DNA from: Pedobacter nyackensis | GTDB lineage: Bacteria; Bacteroidota; Bacteroidia; Sphingobacteriales; Sphingobacteriaceae | Assembly: GCF_900176505.1 (NCBI RefSeq) | Contig: NZ_FWYB01000010.1 | Coordinates: 124,001-188,000 of the forward strand | Reading direction: 5' to 3' | DNA length: 64,000 nt | Shown here: one piece after another, positions 33,792 through 42,817 of the stretch | Position numbering within the stretch: position 1 is the first letter of the stretch | Layout of the letters: each line of letters begins with the position of its first letter | Notes under the pieces: model-generated | The model's input: only the letters and a program-made list of their open reading frames with translations | The model's database searches: none | Told to the model about the DNA's origin: nothing | Program-made: the position numbers and the translations under genes

Positions 33792-35449
33792 TGTTAGAAA
33801 ATACAATAAAGAGTTTTTTACAAATCCACCCTGACGATAATGTGTTGGTGGCTTTGCAGAATTTGTCGAAAGGACAAATAATTACGTGGAATAACCAGTC
33901 GATTACTTTAAAGGATGATATAAATGCGAAGCATAAGTTCTTTATTGATGATTTGAATATAGGTGGCGAAGTATTCATGTATGGGGTGCTTGTCGGAAAG
34001 GCTACGGCTTTTATTCCGCAGGGCGGATTAATGACAACATCCAATGTGCATCATGCTTCGCAGGATTACGCTTACAGGAATGTGGATTACCAATGGCAGG
34101 TTCCTGATGTTACCGCGTATAAGGACAGGACTTTTAATGGTTACCATCGTGCTGATGGTCGGGTTGGTACTGCAAATTACTGGCTTTTTATTCCCACTGT
34201 ATTCTGTGAAAACAGAAACCTGGATGTGATAAAGGAAGCTTTATACAATACGCTGGGTTATACCGTAACGGATAAGTATAAGCACTTTACTGAGCAGTTG
34301 CTGGAAGCTTATCAGGCCGGGCAAGATCTTACTTCATTTAAATTGGATGAACTTGCTCCTGTTGAACCGCTTAAAAAACGTGTTTTTAAAAACGTCGATG
34401 GGATTAAATTTTTAAATCATCAGGGCGGATGCGGTGGAACCAGACAGGATGCTGCATTGCTGAGTCAATTGCTTGCGGCTTACGCGGATCATCCTAATGT
34501 TGCCGGGATTACGGTATTGAGTCTGGGTTGTCAGCACCTCCAAACACAAGATTTCCTGGATGATGTTAAGAAAAGAAATCCGGCATTTGATAAACCTGTC
34601 TTAATATTTGAACAGCAACAAAGCCAAAGTGAAGAACAGCTGATCAAGGATGCTATTCTGAAGACTTTTGTGGGCTTAACAGATATCAATAAAAACGAGC
34701 GGAAACCAGCTCCTTTAAGCAAATTATGTGTAGGTGTTAAGTGTGGTGGCAGTGATGGTTTTAGCGGGATATCTGCTAATCCTGCGGTTGGATATACTTC
34801 AGATTTATTAGTAGCTTTAGGCGCGAAGGTATTGCTTGCGGAGTTCCCTGAGCTTTGTGGCGCTGAGCAAAATTTAATAGACCGGTGTGTAAATGAACCA
34901 ACAGCAGAGAAATTTATCAGACTGATGCAGGAGTACGATGCACAGGCACATGCTGTGGGCTCAGGCTTTCACATGAACCCATCCCCGGGAAATATTAAAG
35001 ATGGTTTAATTACTGACGCTATAAAAAGTACAGGTGCAGCTAAAAAAGCGGGGACTTCTCCGGTAGTTGATGTGCTTGATTATACAGAGCCGGCAACTAA
35101 GCCGGGATTGAGTTTGGTATGCACCCCTGGAAATGATGTGGAAGCAACGACAGGGAAGGCTGCAAGTGGAGCAACTTTAATTTTATTTACTACCGGTTTA
35201 GGTACCCCTACAGGTAATCCTGTTTGTCCGGTAATTAAAGTAGCTACCAACACGGCGCTGGCTACCAGAATGAGTGATATTATTGACATAGATACGGGTG
35301 CTATTATCCGTGGAGAGAAGACCATAGAAGAGGTAGGAGCAGAGATCCTGGAATATTGCATTAAAGCGGCAAGTGGTGAAGTTATACCAAAGGCTGTCCA
35401 GCTCAATCAGGACGATTTTATACCATGGAAAAGAGGCGTTTCATTATAA
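33791..35449 (+). CDS. UxaA/altronate dehydratase family protein, probable L-fuconate dehydratase
   Basis: 552 residues: an N-terminal SAF domain (about 10-95) and a D-galactarate/altronate dehydratase catalytic part. Conserved segments: GYHRADGRVGTANYWLFIP, NHQGGCGGTRQDA, LSLGCQHLQTQ, VGVKCGGSDGFSGISANP and ELCGAEQ. The spaced cysteines are the iron-binding residues of this family. In the operon, no enolase-type L-fuconate dehydratase is present, so this protein is the obvious candidate to dehydrate L-fuconate to 2-keto-3-deoxy-L-fuconate. The Campylobacter jejuni fucose island, as I recall it, also carries altronate-dehydratase-like genes. Family call is secure; the substrate is inferred. 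Confidence 0.88.
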   Translation: MLENTIKSFLQIHPDDNVLVALQNLSKGQIITWNNQSITLKDDINAKHKFFIDDLNIGGEVFMYGVLVGKATAFIPQGGLMTTSNVHHASQDYAYRNVDYQWQVPDVTAYKDRTFNGYHRADGRVGTANYWLFIPTVFCENRNLDVIKEALYNTLGYTVTDKYKHFTEQLLEAYQAGQDLTSFKLDELAPVEPLKKRVFKNVDGIKFLNHQGGCGGTRQDAALLSQLLAAYADHPNVAGITVLSLGCQHLQTQDFLDDVKKRNPAFDKPVLIFEQQQSQSEEQLIKDAILKTFVGLTDINKNERKPAPLSKLCVGVKCGGSDGFSGISANPAVGYTSDLLVALGAKVLLAEFPELCGAEQNLIDRCVNEPTAEKFIRLMQEYDAQAHAVGSGFHMNPSPGNIKDGLITDAIKSTGAAKKAGTSPVVDVLDYTEPATKPGLSLVCTPGNDVEATTGKAASGATLILFTTGLGTPTGNPVCPVIKVATNTALATRMSDIIDIDTGAIIRGEKTIEEVGAEILEYCIKAASGEVIPKAVQLNQDDFIPWKRGVSL

Positions 35450-35458
35450 TTATAAAGG

Positions 35459-36223
35459 ATGTTTAGTTTAAAAGGAAAATCAGCAGTTATTACAGGTGGT
35501 GGAAGTGGGATTGGAAAAGCCATATCAACACTTTTTGCCAAACAAGGGGCTCACGTACATATTATAGAATTAAATGCAGATGCAGGTTTGCAAACTGTTA
35601 GTGAAATTGAAGCTGCCGGTGGATCTGCTAGTGCTTATGGTTGCGACGTAAGTAACCAGTCGGCCGTTGTGGAAATATTCAACCAAATTGGTACAATTGA
35701 TATTTTGGTGAACAATGCGGGTATAGCCCACATTGGCAGAGCCGATAATACCAGCGAAGCTGACTTTGTAAAAGTATTTGATGTAAATGTTAAAGGAGCT
35801 TACAATTGCCTTTTTGCTGCAATTCCTGCAATGAAGGTGCAAGGTTCCGGAGTAATCCTTAATATGGCTTCCATTGGAGCTGTAGTAGGGATATCAGACC
35901 GTTTCGCTTACTCCATGAGTAAGGGTGCGATTTATGCCATGACGATGTCTGTGGCCAGAGATTATATGGCGGAAGGGATCAGATGTAACAGCATATCACC
36001 AGCCAGGGTGCATACACCTTTTGTTGATGGTTTTATCGCTAAAAATTATGCGGGACAAGAAGCTGAAATATTTGAAAAATTATCGAAAAGTCAGCCTATT
36101 GGTCGCATGGGGAAACCTGAAGAGGTAGCCTCACTTGCTTTGTATTTATGCGCCGATGAGTCGGGTTTTGTTACCGGAAATGACTATCCATTGGATGGAG
36201 GATTTATTAAACTCAATAACTAA
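35459..36223 (+). CDS. SDR oxidoreductase, probable 2-keto-3-deoxy-L-fuconate dehydrogenase
   Basis: 254 residues, classical short-chain dehydrogenase. NAD-binding GGGSGIGKA (about 13-21), NNAG (about 84-87), catalytic serine in NMASIGA and YSMSK (Tyr and Lys both present). The C-terminal ISPARVHTPFVDGF is like the KDF dehydrogenase of Xanthomonas campestris, which oxidises C4 to give 2,4-diketo-3-deoxy-L-fuconate. That product is the substrate of the FAH-family hydrolase two genes downstream, which supports the assignment. Confidence 0.86.
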   Translation: MFSLKGKSAVITGGGSGIGKAISTLFAKQGAHVHIIELNADAGLQTVSEIEAAGGSASAYGCDVSNQSAVVEIFNQIGTIDILVNNAGIAHIGRADNTSEADFVKVFDVNVKGAYNCLFAAIPAMKVQGSGVILNMASIGAVVGISDRFAYSMSKGAIYAMTMSVARDYMAEGIRCNSISPARVHTPFVDGFIAKNYAGQEAEIFEKLSKSQPIGRMGKPEEVASLALYLCADESGFVTGNDYPLDGGFIKLNN

Positions 36224-36231
36224 CACGCCAT

Positions 36232-37557
36232 ATGAAACGATTTTTTAGCTTATTAATATTTATTAGTGCTTCGCTTGGCTTAAGTGCACAGCAGTATGTA
36301 CCGACTTCCGCTAATCTTGCTGCCCGAAAAGAGTTTCAGGATATGAAGTTCGGCATGTTTATCCATTGGGGCGCCTTTAGCGTACTTGGTGATGGAGAGT
36401 GGGTAATGACTAATAAGAATATTAAAGTTGGAGATTATAAGCGGCTGAAAGATATTTTTAACCCTACAGCTTTTGATGCTGAAAAGTGGGTGACAGCGGC
36501 AAAAAATGCTGGAATGAAATACATCACCTTCATTACACGCCATCATGATGGATTTAGCAATTGGGATACTAAACAATCCGATTGGAAAATCACTGAGACA
36601 CCATATGGAAAGGATGTTCTTGCGCCCCTGGCTAAGGAATGCCATAGGCAGGGAATAAAATTATTCCTCTATTATTCTTTGCTGGACTGGTCGCGCAACG
36701 ATTACCAGTATGCTACAGGTAAAACTGGAAAGGGGACCGGACGCACTGAGAAGGATGATTGGAACAATTACATTGCTTTTATGAAAGCCCAGTTAACGGA
36801 GTTACTAACCAATTATGGAGAGATTGGCGGCATATGGTTTGACGGTCACTGGGATCAGTTGGATAACGACAAGGATAAGTCACTAAAGTCGAAGGTCGAC
36901 TGGCACTATGATGAGATTTATGCCCTTATCCATAAATTGCAGCCGCAATGTATGGTTGGTAATAACCACCATTTATCTCCTCTGCCTGGCGAAGATTTCC
37001 AGATGTTTGAAAAGGATTTACCAGGGTTAAATACGACAGGCTTTGGTGGGGCAAGCATCTCACAGCTTCCGTTGGAAACCTGCGAAACGATGAACAATTC
37101 ATGGGGATTTAACATCACAGACAGGAAGTATAAGTCGGTAAAGCAGCTTATTCATTACCTCGTAAATGATGCCGGAAGAGATGCCAACTTCCTGTTAAAT
37201 GTTGGTCCGATGCCTAATGGTGTAATTCAGCCTGAAAATGTAGATACTTTGGCTAAAGTGGGCGACTGGATGAAGGTATACGGCGCTAGTATTTATGGCA
37301 CCAGAGGGAATGTTATTGAGGTGCAGGACTGGGGTTTAATAACTTCAAAAGACAAAACTTTATATGCGCATGTTATTCATAAAATAACTCAACCTTTTAT
37401 TAACTTACCGAAGTTAAAGCAGAAGGTTGTTGCTGCAGCTCTAATGAAAGATGGTACTAAGCTGAAGTTTAAGCAAACAGCAGATCAGACAACAATATAC
37501 TTGAATGGGGTGAAAATGGATGACATGGACACGATCATTGAATTGAAAATTAAATAG
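36232..37557 (+). CDS. Alpha-L-fucosidase, GH29
   Basis: 441 residues with a signal peptide (KRFFSLLIFISASLGLSAQ, about 2-20), so it acts in the periplasm or at the surface. GH29 motifs: MKFGMFIHWGAFSV, ITFITRHHDGFSNWDT and GGIWFDGHWDQ, with the catalytic nucleophile Asp at about residue 204. It would release terminal L-fucose from glycans for FucP to take in. Length is short of the two-domain GH29 enzymes, with a C-terminal beta part (about 350-441). The fucosidase lies within the catabolic operon, so the sugar is made and consumed under one control. Confidence 0.95.
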   Translation: MKRFFSLLIFISASLGLSAQQYVPTSANLAARKEFQDMKFGMFIHWGAFSVLGDGEWVMTNKNIKVGDYKRLKDIFNPTAFDAEKWVTAAKNAGMKYITFITRHHDGFSNWDTKQSDWKITETPYGKDVLAPLAKECHRQGIKLFLYYSLLDWSRNDYQYATGKTGKGTGRTEKDDWNNYIAFMKAQLTELLTNYGEIGGIWFDGHWDQLDNDKDKSLKSKVDWHYDEIYALIHKLQPQCMVGNNHHLSPLPGEDFQMFEKDLPGLNTTGFGGASISQLPLETCETMNNSWGFNITDRKYKSVKQLIHYLVNDAGRDANFLLNVGPMPNGVIQPENVDTLAKVGDWMKVYGASIYGTRGNVIEVQDWGLITSKDKTLYAHVIHKITQPFINLPKLKQKVVAAALMKDGTKLKFKQTADQTTIYLNGVKMDDMDTIIELKIK

Positions 37558-37572
37558 ACATAAAATTATTAC

Positions 37573-38430
37573 ATGAAATTAATCAGATGGGGAGCCGCCG
37601 ATCAGGAAAAAATCGGGGTAATTATTAACGATACCTGGTATGACACTTCGGCCTTTGGCGGAGATTACAACGAACAGTTTTTTAATGATAATGGGCTAGA
37701 GCGACTTGAAGAGTTTGTTAAAGCAAATGAGGGTAGCCTGATTGCTTTACCTGAAGGTACCCGATTGGGATCTCCGGTGGCGCGTCCTTCGAAAATAGTT
37801 TGTATTGGCTTAAACTATGCCGATCATGCAAGAGAAACGAATGCTGCAATTCCACCAGAACCGGTAATCTTTATGAAGGCAAGTTCTTCATTGGCAGGCC
37901 CTTTTGATGATATTGTTATTCCTAAAAACTCTGTAAAAACAGATTGGGAAGTTGAATTGGCCATTGTGATCGGTAAGAAAGCTTCTTACGTTGAGGAAGC
38001 TGAAGCACTTGATTACGTTGCAGGTTATGTTTTACATAATGATGTGTCTGAGCGCGAGTTTCAGTTGGAAAGAAATGGTACCTGGGATAAAGGAAAGGGC
38101 TGTGATACATTTGCACCATTAGGTCCGTTTATGGCTACCAAAAGTGAAATTGCTGATGTAAACAACCTTCGCCTTTGGCTTACCGTAAACGGTCAGAAAA
38201 TGCAGGATGGCAATACCTCGAATTTTATATTCAATGTACCTTTTGTGGTGTCTTACGTAAGCCAGTTTATGACTTTGTTACCGGGTGATGTAATCTCTAC
38301 AGGAACCCCTGCAGGTGTAGGATTGGGCTTTAACCCACCTGTATACCTTAAAGAGGGAGATGTGGTGGAATTGGGTATTGATGGCTTGGGTACTTCTAAG
38401 CAGTTGGTAAAGAATTATGTTAAAAATTGA
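37573..38430 (+). CDS. FAH family hydrolase, probable 2,4-diketo-3-deoxy-L-fuconate hydrolase
   Basis: 285 residues. Fumarylacetoacetate hydrolase fold: KIVCIGLNYADHARE (about 75-89), PVIFMKASSSLAGPFDDIV, and the metal-binding glutamates and aspartate in DWEVELAIVIGKKA, followed by LHNDVSERE and the GDVISTGTPAGVG end. In the non-phosphorylated L-fucose route this family cleaves 2,4-diketo-3-deoxy-L-fuconate to pyruvate and L-lactate. Its last 14 bases overlap the next gene. Confidence 0.9.
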   Translation: MKLIRWGAADQEKIGVIINDTWYDTSAFGGDYNEQFFNDNGLERLEEFVKANEGSLIALPEGTRLGSPVARPSKIVCIGLNYADHARETNAAIPPEPVIFMKASSSLAGPFDDIVIPKNSVKTDWEVELAIVIGKKASYVEEAEALDYVAGYVLHNDVSEREFQLERNGTWDKGKGCDTFAPLGPFMATKSEIADVNNLRLWLTVNGQKMQDGNTSNFIFNVPFVVSYVSQFMTLLPGDVISTGTPAGVGLGFNPPVYLKEGDVVELGIDGLGTSKQLVKNYVKN

Positions 38431-39250
38431 TGCCCACCAGCATTTCTGGATTTATGATGACGTAAGGGACAGCTGGATCTCTGAGGAGATGGCTGTGCTG
38501 AGGGCTGATTTTATGCCGTCTCAATTGCTGGCCGAACTTCAGCAACATCATTTTGACGGGAGTGTCGTTGTGCAGTCAGATCAATCCTCTGAAGAGAATC
38601 TTTTTCAGATCAAAAATGCTAAGCATCATGATTTTGTTAAAGGGATTGTGGGTTGGGTAGATCTACAGGCTGAAGATATAGAGGACCAGTTGTCGGGCTT
38701 AACTGAATACGATAAACTGAAAGGTTTCAGACATATTCTGCAAGGTGAAAAGGATCGTGCATTAATGCTTAAGCCTGCATTCTTAAATGGGATCAGCAAA
38801 CTGAAGTCGTTCAATTATACCTACGATGTTCTTATTTTTCCAGATCAGCTGAAGTTTGCCGCAGAACTGGCAGCGAAATTTCCTGATCAGCTTTTTGTGC
38901 TCGACCATATTGCCAAGCCTGATATTAAAGGCAGTTCAATAGCGGAATGGAAAAAGGATATCATCGCCCTGGCTCAACATGAAAATGTTTACTGTAAAGT
39001 ATCCGGAATAGTTACCGAAGCAGATTGGGCAAATTGGAAAGATGAAGATTTCAGGCCTTACCTGGATGTAGTTTTTGAGACCTTTGGTATTGCGCGACTG
39101 ATGTATGGTTCCGATTGGCCTGTATGCCTTGTCGCGGCTTCATACCCGCAGGTAGTAGGATTAATGGAGGGTTATACCTCGCAACTTTCTTCAGATGAGC
39201 AGGCGCTCTTCTGGGGGGGCAATGCAACAAGATTTTATAATTTAAAATAA
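38417..39250 (+). CDS. Amidohydrolase family protein, probable L-fucono-1,5-lactonase
   Basis: 277 residues, TIM-barrel amidohydrolase of the COG3618 group. The HxH metal motif is in KIDAHQHFWIYDD (H7 and H9), GIVGWVDLQAED, KGFRHILQG, FVLDHIAKPDIK and the metal aspartate in YGSDWPVC. Members of this group hydrolyse L-fuconolactone to L-fuconate. It starts inside the preceding hydrolase gene (14-base overlap), a sign of coupling. The lactonase precedes the dehydrogenase that would make its substrate. Confidence 0.9.
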   Translation: MLKIDAHQHFWIYDDVRDSWISEEMAVLRADFMPSQLLAELQQHHFDGSVVVQSDQSSEENLFQIKNAKHHDFVKGIVGWVDLQAEDIEDQLSGLTEYDKLKGFRHILQGEKDRALMLKPAFLNGISKLKSFNYTYDVLIFPDQLKFAAELAAKFPDQLFVLDHIAKPDIKGSSIAEWKKDIIALAQHENVYCKVSGIVTEADWANWKDEDFRPYLDVVFETFGIARLMYGSDWPVCLVAASYPQVVGLMEGYTSQLSSDEQALFWGGNATRFYNLK

Positions 39251-39261
39251 GCTAGCGATCT

Positions 39262-40050
39262 ATGGATTTGCAATTAAAAGATAAAGTAGTAATTGTTACC
39301 GGGGGTGCCAAGGGCATTGGAGAAGGTATTGTGAGGGTGTTGGCCAAAGAAGGGGCGATTCCTGTCATTGTGGGTAGGAATGAGCAGGATAATTTGAAGC
39401 TGGCCAATGATATTATTGCCAATGGTGGACAGGTTTTTCAGCTTACGGCAGAATTAACCAAGCCTGAGGCTGTTGCAAAAGCTATTGAGCTCGTAATTGA
39501 AAAGTTTGGGCGTATTGATGGATTGGTAAACAATGCCGGCGTAAACGACGGTGTAGGGCTGGAAAGCGGTAACTACGATAAGTTTGTAGAGAGCTTACAT
39601 AAAAATGTGATTCATTATTATTTAATGGCACACCATGCTTTGCCAGCACTCAAGGCTTCAAATGGTGCGATCGTTAATATAGGCTCAAAGGTGGCTGATA
39701 CCGGCCAGGGTGGGACTTCTGCCTATGCAGCATCAAATGGTGCCAGGAATGCTTTAACGCGCGAATGGGCTGTAGAATTGCTGCCGTATGGTATTCGTGT
39801 AAATTCTGTTATTGTAGCGGAATGTTATACGCCATTGTATCAAACATGGATTAACTCTATTCCGAACTCTGAAGAGAAACTCGCTGAAATTAAAGCTAAG
39901 ATTCCTTTCGGGCAAAGGATGACCACAGCAGAAGAGATTGCAAATGCTACGGTTTTCTTGCTTTCCAATGCGTCTAGTCATACTACCGGGCAACTGGTCT
40001 ATGTAGATGGGGGATATGTGCACCTGGATAGGTCGATTAGTCCTGCATAA
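39262..40050 (+). CDS. SDR oxidoreductase, probable L-fucose dehydrogenase (YxxxN active site)
   Basis: 262 residues, classical short-chain dehydrogenase. NAD-binding TGGAKGIGEG (about 11-20), NNAGVNDG, serine at 142 (NIGSKV) and Y155. The catalytic motif reads YAASN: residue 159 is Asn (AAT at 39736-39738), where nearly all SDRs have Lys. The neighbouring SDR in the same operon keeps its Lys. By exclusion this is the dehydrogenase that oxidises L-fucose to L-fuconolactone. I cannot say whether the Asn is normal for this subfamily or a change in catalysis. Last gene of the operon, followed by a long hairpin. Confidence 0.84.
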   Translation: MDLQLKDKVVIVTGGAKGIGEGIVRVLAKEGAIPVIVGRNEQDNLKLANDIIANGGQVFQLTAELTKPEAVAKAIELVIEKFGRIDGLVNNAGVNDGVGLESGNYDKFVESLHKNVIHYYLMAHHALPALKASNGAIVNIGSKVADTGQGGTSAYAASNGARNALTREWAVELLPYGIRVNSVIVAECYTPLYQTWINSIPNSEEKLAEIKAKIPFGQRMTTAEEIANATVFLLSNASSHTTGQLVYVDGGYVHLDRSISPA

Positions 40051-40067
40051 AAAATATTCTTTATTCT

Positions 40068-40165
40068 AAAAAAGCTGATACACTATTCTAAGGCTGGAAT
40101 CTTTTTAATTCTTTAAGAAGAATTAAAAACTTCCTAGGCCTTCTCATAGCATATCAGCTTTTTTT
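40068..40165. terminator. Long bidirectional terminator hairpin
   Basis: A 98-bp palindromic unit. AAAAAAGCTGATA (40068-40080) pairs with TATCAGCTTTTTTT (40152-40165), AAGGC with GCCTT inside it, and TTTTTAATTCTT with AAGAATTAAAAA around a TAAG loop. Only a few mismatches interrupt about 46 paired bases. A T-run ends the stem in both directions, and it lies between convergent genes (fucose operon and aminopeptidase P). Confidence 0.8.
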
Positions 40166-40220
40166 GTGAAAACTACTCAGGTATTTTCGTTAGAAAGGTA
40201 TAGTGTAATGTATGCAGTAA

Positions 40221-41996
40221 TTATATCGCTTTAGTTTCAGCTTTTAACCATTCAGCTTCTTCAGCATTTAACATCGGGCTAAGCTTCTCGAATGTCAAAG
40301 CATTATAGCTATTTAACCAATCAATTTGCGATTGCTCCAATAGCTCTTTTTTCACAATTTTAGTGTTTATAGGCGCAATAGTTAAAGCTTCGAAAGCATA
40401 AAATTCGTTAAACTCATTGCTGATATCCTGAATTGTATTTACCAGGTTTTCGATACGGATACCGTGTTTCCCCGGGCGATAAACACCGGGCTCAACAGAA
40501 GTGATCATACCCAATTCAATGGCTACTGGAGTAGCTGTAGGGTTAAAAGTCTGAGGACCTTCATGTACATTCAGGAAATAACCAACACCATGACCCGTCC
40601 CGTGTCCGTAATTGATGGCATAATCCCATAATGGTTTTCTGGTGATGGCATCAATCTGATAACCGCAGGTACCTTTAGGGAAACGAACTTTACATCCGTC
40701 GATCATACCTTTTAAAACCAAGGTGTAATCTGTGCTTTCTTCTTCTGTATTGTTACCCATAGGAATGGTACGGGTAATGTCTGTCGTTCCGTAAAAATAC
40801 TGACCCCCTGAATCTACCAGGAATAGGCCTTCAGCTTTTACTTCAACATTGCTTTCTTCTGATGCACCATAATGAGGTAGAGCGCCATGAGCTTTGTAAG
40901 CACTGATCGTAGTAAAACTATCCCCCACAAAACCTTCTTGTTGTTCTCTGAATTTACGTAATTCAGCTGCAGCAGAAAGTTCTGTAATCGTGATTTTTCC
41001 GATGTGCTCAGAAAGCCATTTTAAGAAACGGGTAATGGCAACACCATCTTTAAGCATCGCTGTTCTTGTATTAGAAAGCTCTGTTTCGTTTTTAACTGCT
41101 TTTAAGTTTGTCGAAGGGTTCGTGTCTTTAATAATCCTTACAGAGGCTGGTACCAGCTTATAAAAAGCAAAGCAATTGCGTTTTGGATCTATAAAAATAG
41201 AACTGTTTTCAGGGATGTTTGATATAGCCTGTGCAACTTGCTCATATGGTAATATCTCTACACCGCTTTTCAATAAGGTTTCTTTTTCTTCAGTTGTTAG
41301 TTTATTGCGGTCTACAAATAAAGTCGCCTGATCCTGATTGATCAGGGCAAAGCTTAGTACTACCGGATTGTAACTTACATCTTTACCGCGGATGTTGAAT
41401 AGCCAGGCCATGTCATCCAGAGAAGAAACGAGATGATATGCTGCACCTTGTTTTTGCAATGCTGCTCTAACCTGTTCCAGTTTCGATTTTACAGACTGGC
41501 CGATATGTTTATCCTCAATTAAAAATGCTTTTTCAGTAGGTAATGCAGGTCTGTTTTCCCAGATTGGACTTAAGTAATCTTTACTGGTCAGACTAATACC
41601 TTTAGCCGAAAATTGTTGTGTCAGCAGGTCGCCCAACAATACAGATAACAATTTATCATCAGCAGCTACTGTAGCGCCTTTGCCTAACTTTTCAATTAAC
41701 CATTGGATATATTCAGGAGCATGTTGAACCTTTTGCTTCATCAACTCAAAACCACTATCCTTTAATTCGTCTGCAGCCTGCTCAAAATAACGGAAGTCAG
41801 TCCACAAACCTGCGTGATCATGTGTAATAACCAATGTTCCTGCAGAGCCTTTAAAGCCGGACGTAAAAGGGATACATTTATAATGATGAGGTAAGTATTC
41901 ACTAATATGAGGGTCAGCAGAGGGAATAATGTATGCTTGTACATTGTCTGCCTTCATTTGATTTCGTATTTCGTTCAGTTTTTCCTGATAAGTCAT
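40221..41996 (-). CDS. Xaa-Pro aminopeptidase P, M24B family
   Basis: 591 residues: two creatinase-like N-terminal domains (about 1-300) and a C-terminal pita-bread catalytic domain. All five metal ligands are visible: LVDSGGQYFYGTTDITRT (two Asp), GHGTGHGVGYFLNVHEGP (His), ITSVEPGVYRPG and GIRIENLV (two Glu). It removes an N-terminal residue preceding proline. No signal peptide, so cytosolic. The length matches the longer eukaryote-like aminopeptidase P found in Bacteroidota. A TAGATTTG box on the minus strand (42036-42043) may be its promoter. Confidence 0.95.
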   Translation of the reverse strand: MTYQEKLNEIRNQMKADNVQAYIIPSADPHISEYLPHHYKCIPFTSGFKGSAGTLVITHDHAGLWTDFRYFEQAADELKDSGFELMKQKVQHAPEYIQWLIEKLGKGATVAADDKLLSVLLGDLLTQQFSAKGISLTSKDYLSPIWENRPALPTEKAFLIEDKHIGQSVKSKLEQVRAALQKQGAAYHLVSSLDDMAWLFNIRGKDVSYNPVVLSFALINQDQATLFVDRNKLTTEEKETLLKSGVEILPYEQVAQAISNIPENSSIFIDPKRNCFAFYKLVPASVRIIKDTNPSTNLKAVKNETELSNTRTAMLKDGVAITRFLKWLSEHIGKITITELSAAAELRKFREQQEGFVGDSFTTISAYKAHGALPHYGASEESNVEVKAEGLFLVDSGGQYFYGTTDITRTIPMGNNTEEESTDYTLVLKGMIDGCKVRFPKGTCGYQIDAITRKPLWDYAINYGHGTGHGVGYFLNVHEGPQTFNPTATPVAIELGMITSVEPGVYRPGKHGIRIENLVNTIQDISNEFNEFYAFEALTIAPINTKIVKKELLEQSQIDWLNSYNALTFEKLSPMLNAEEAEWLKAETKAI

Positions 41997-42148
41997 ATTT
42001 AGCTTTTTTATGTTCAGTAGTATACTCGCAAATCTATGAATTTATTCTTTTTAAGTATACATCAACAGTTTCTGATCAGCCGGGCCTTTGTCCCTTATTT
42101 CAGAATTCTGTTAAAATTGTTTAACTTTCCGATCAATAATCGGATCTG

Positions 42149-42180
42149 TTGCTGTTTATTAATAAAATCTACTAGATTTG
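42149..42180 (+). promoter_or_regulatory. Candidate promoter of the ECF sigma gene
   Basis: TTG at 42149-42151, a 21-base spacer and TAGATTTG at 42173-42180, six bases before the ATG. The spacer is one or two bases longer than usual. A CCGAT/ATCGG inverted repeat (42129-42143) lies upstream. The minus strand also has a TAGATTTG box about 130 bases away, for the divergent aminopeptidase gene. Confidence 0.45.
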
Positions 42181-42186
42181 TAGAGT

Positions 42187-42768
42187 ATGCGATTGTCCAA
42201 TCAAGGCGAAATAGAATTACTAAAAAAAATTACATTGCAAGACGCAGAGGCATTTGCTCAGTTGTACAACTTGTATGTAAAAAAAATATATGCCTATACT
42301 TTGGGGATCCTTAAATCGCCAGCCCTTGCCGAAGATGTAACTCAGGATACTTTTGTTAAATTATGGGAACATGCTTCGTCCATTCAAACTGATCGTCCTT
42401 TTCAGCCATTCCTTTTTACTATTGCCCGAAACCTATCGCTAAATATAATTAAGCGAGCTTCAAGAGAAACCTGGATTTCCGACGAAATATTTGGACAAGC
42501 AGTGCATCAGTCTGAAAACGGTTTGCAGTACACGGAGCGGAAGCAAACCAGTGAGTTTATGGGTTTGGCTGTTGATCAGCTTCCTCCTAAGCGCAAGGCT
42601 ATATACGACCTTTGCCGGAATTATGGATATTCTTATAAACAAGTAGCCAAGAAACTGGGCATCAAAGACAGCACAGTAAATAGCCAGATGGTAAAAGCAA
42701 TTAAGACCATTAAGGAATATATGATCCGAAATGGGGCCTTACTGTTGTTCCTATTCAGTCGGTTTTAG
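42187..42768 (+). CDS. ECF RNA polymerase sigma factor (FecI-like)
   Basis: 193 residues. Sigma region 2 (about 20-90: FAQLYNLYVKKIYAYTLGIL, AEDVTQDTFVKLWEH) and region 4 (about 125-180: LPPKRKAIYDLCRNYGYSYK, VAKKLGIKDSTVNSQMVKAI). It belongs to the Bacteroidota group paired with FecR-like anti-sigma factors. It is followed by such a gene and by a SusC with an STN domain, so the classical signal chain outer membrane to FecR to sigma factor is complete. It likely directs transcription of the following susC operon. Confidence 0.94.
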   Translation: MRLSNQGEIELLKKITLQDAEAFAQLYNLYVKKIYAYTLGILKSPALAEDVTQDTFVKLWEHASSIQTDRPFQPFLFTIARNLSLNIIKRASRETWISDEIFGQAVHQSENGLQYTERKQTSEFMGLAVDQLPPKRKAIYDLCRNYGYSYKQVAKKLGIKDSTVNSQMVKAIKTIKEYMIRNGALLLFLFSRF

Positions 42769-42817
42769 TTTTTCAAAAAAAAGGATATTTATTTTTCATT
42801 GGAGTAAATGTACCGGC

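Noticed and set aside
33791..35449. Plain altronate dehydratase for hexuronate use
   Set aside because: No hexuronate isomerase, oxidoreductase or kinase accompanies it; every neighbour fits L-fucose, so altronate is the less likely substrate.
42036..42314. A 92-codon plus-strand frame before and into the sigma gene
   Set aside because: It crosses both promoter boxes and overlaps the ECF sigma gene out of frame.
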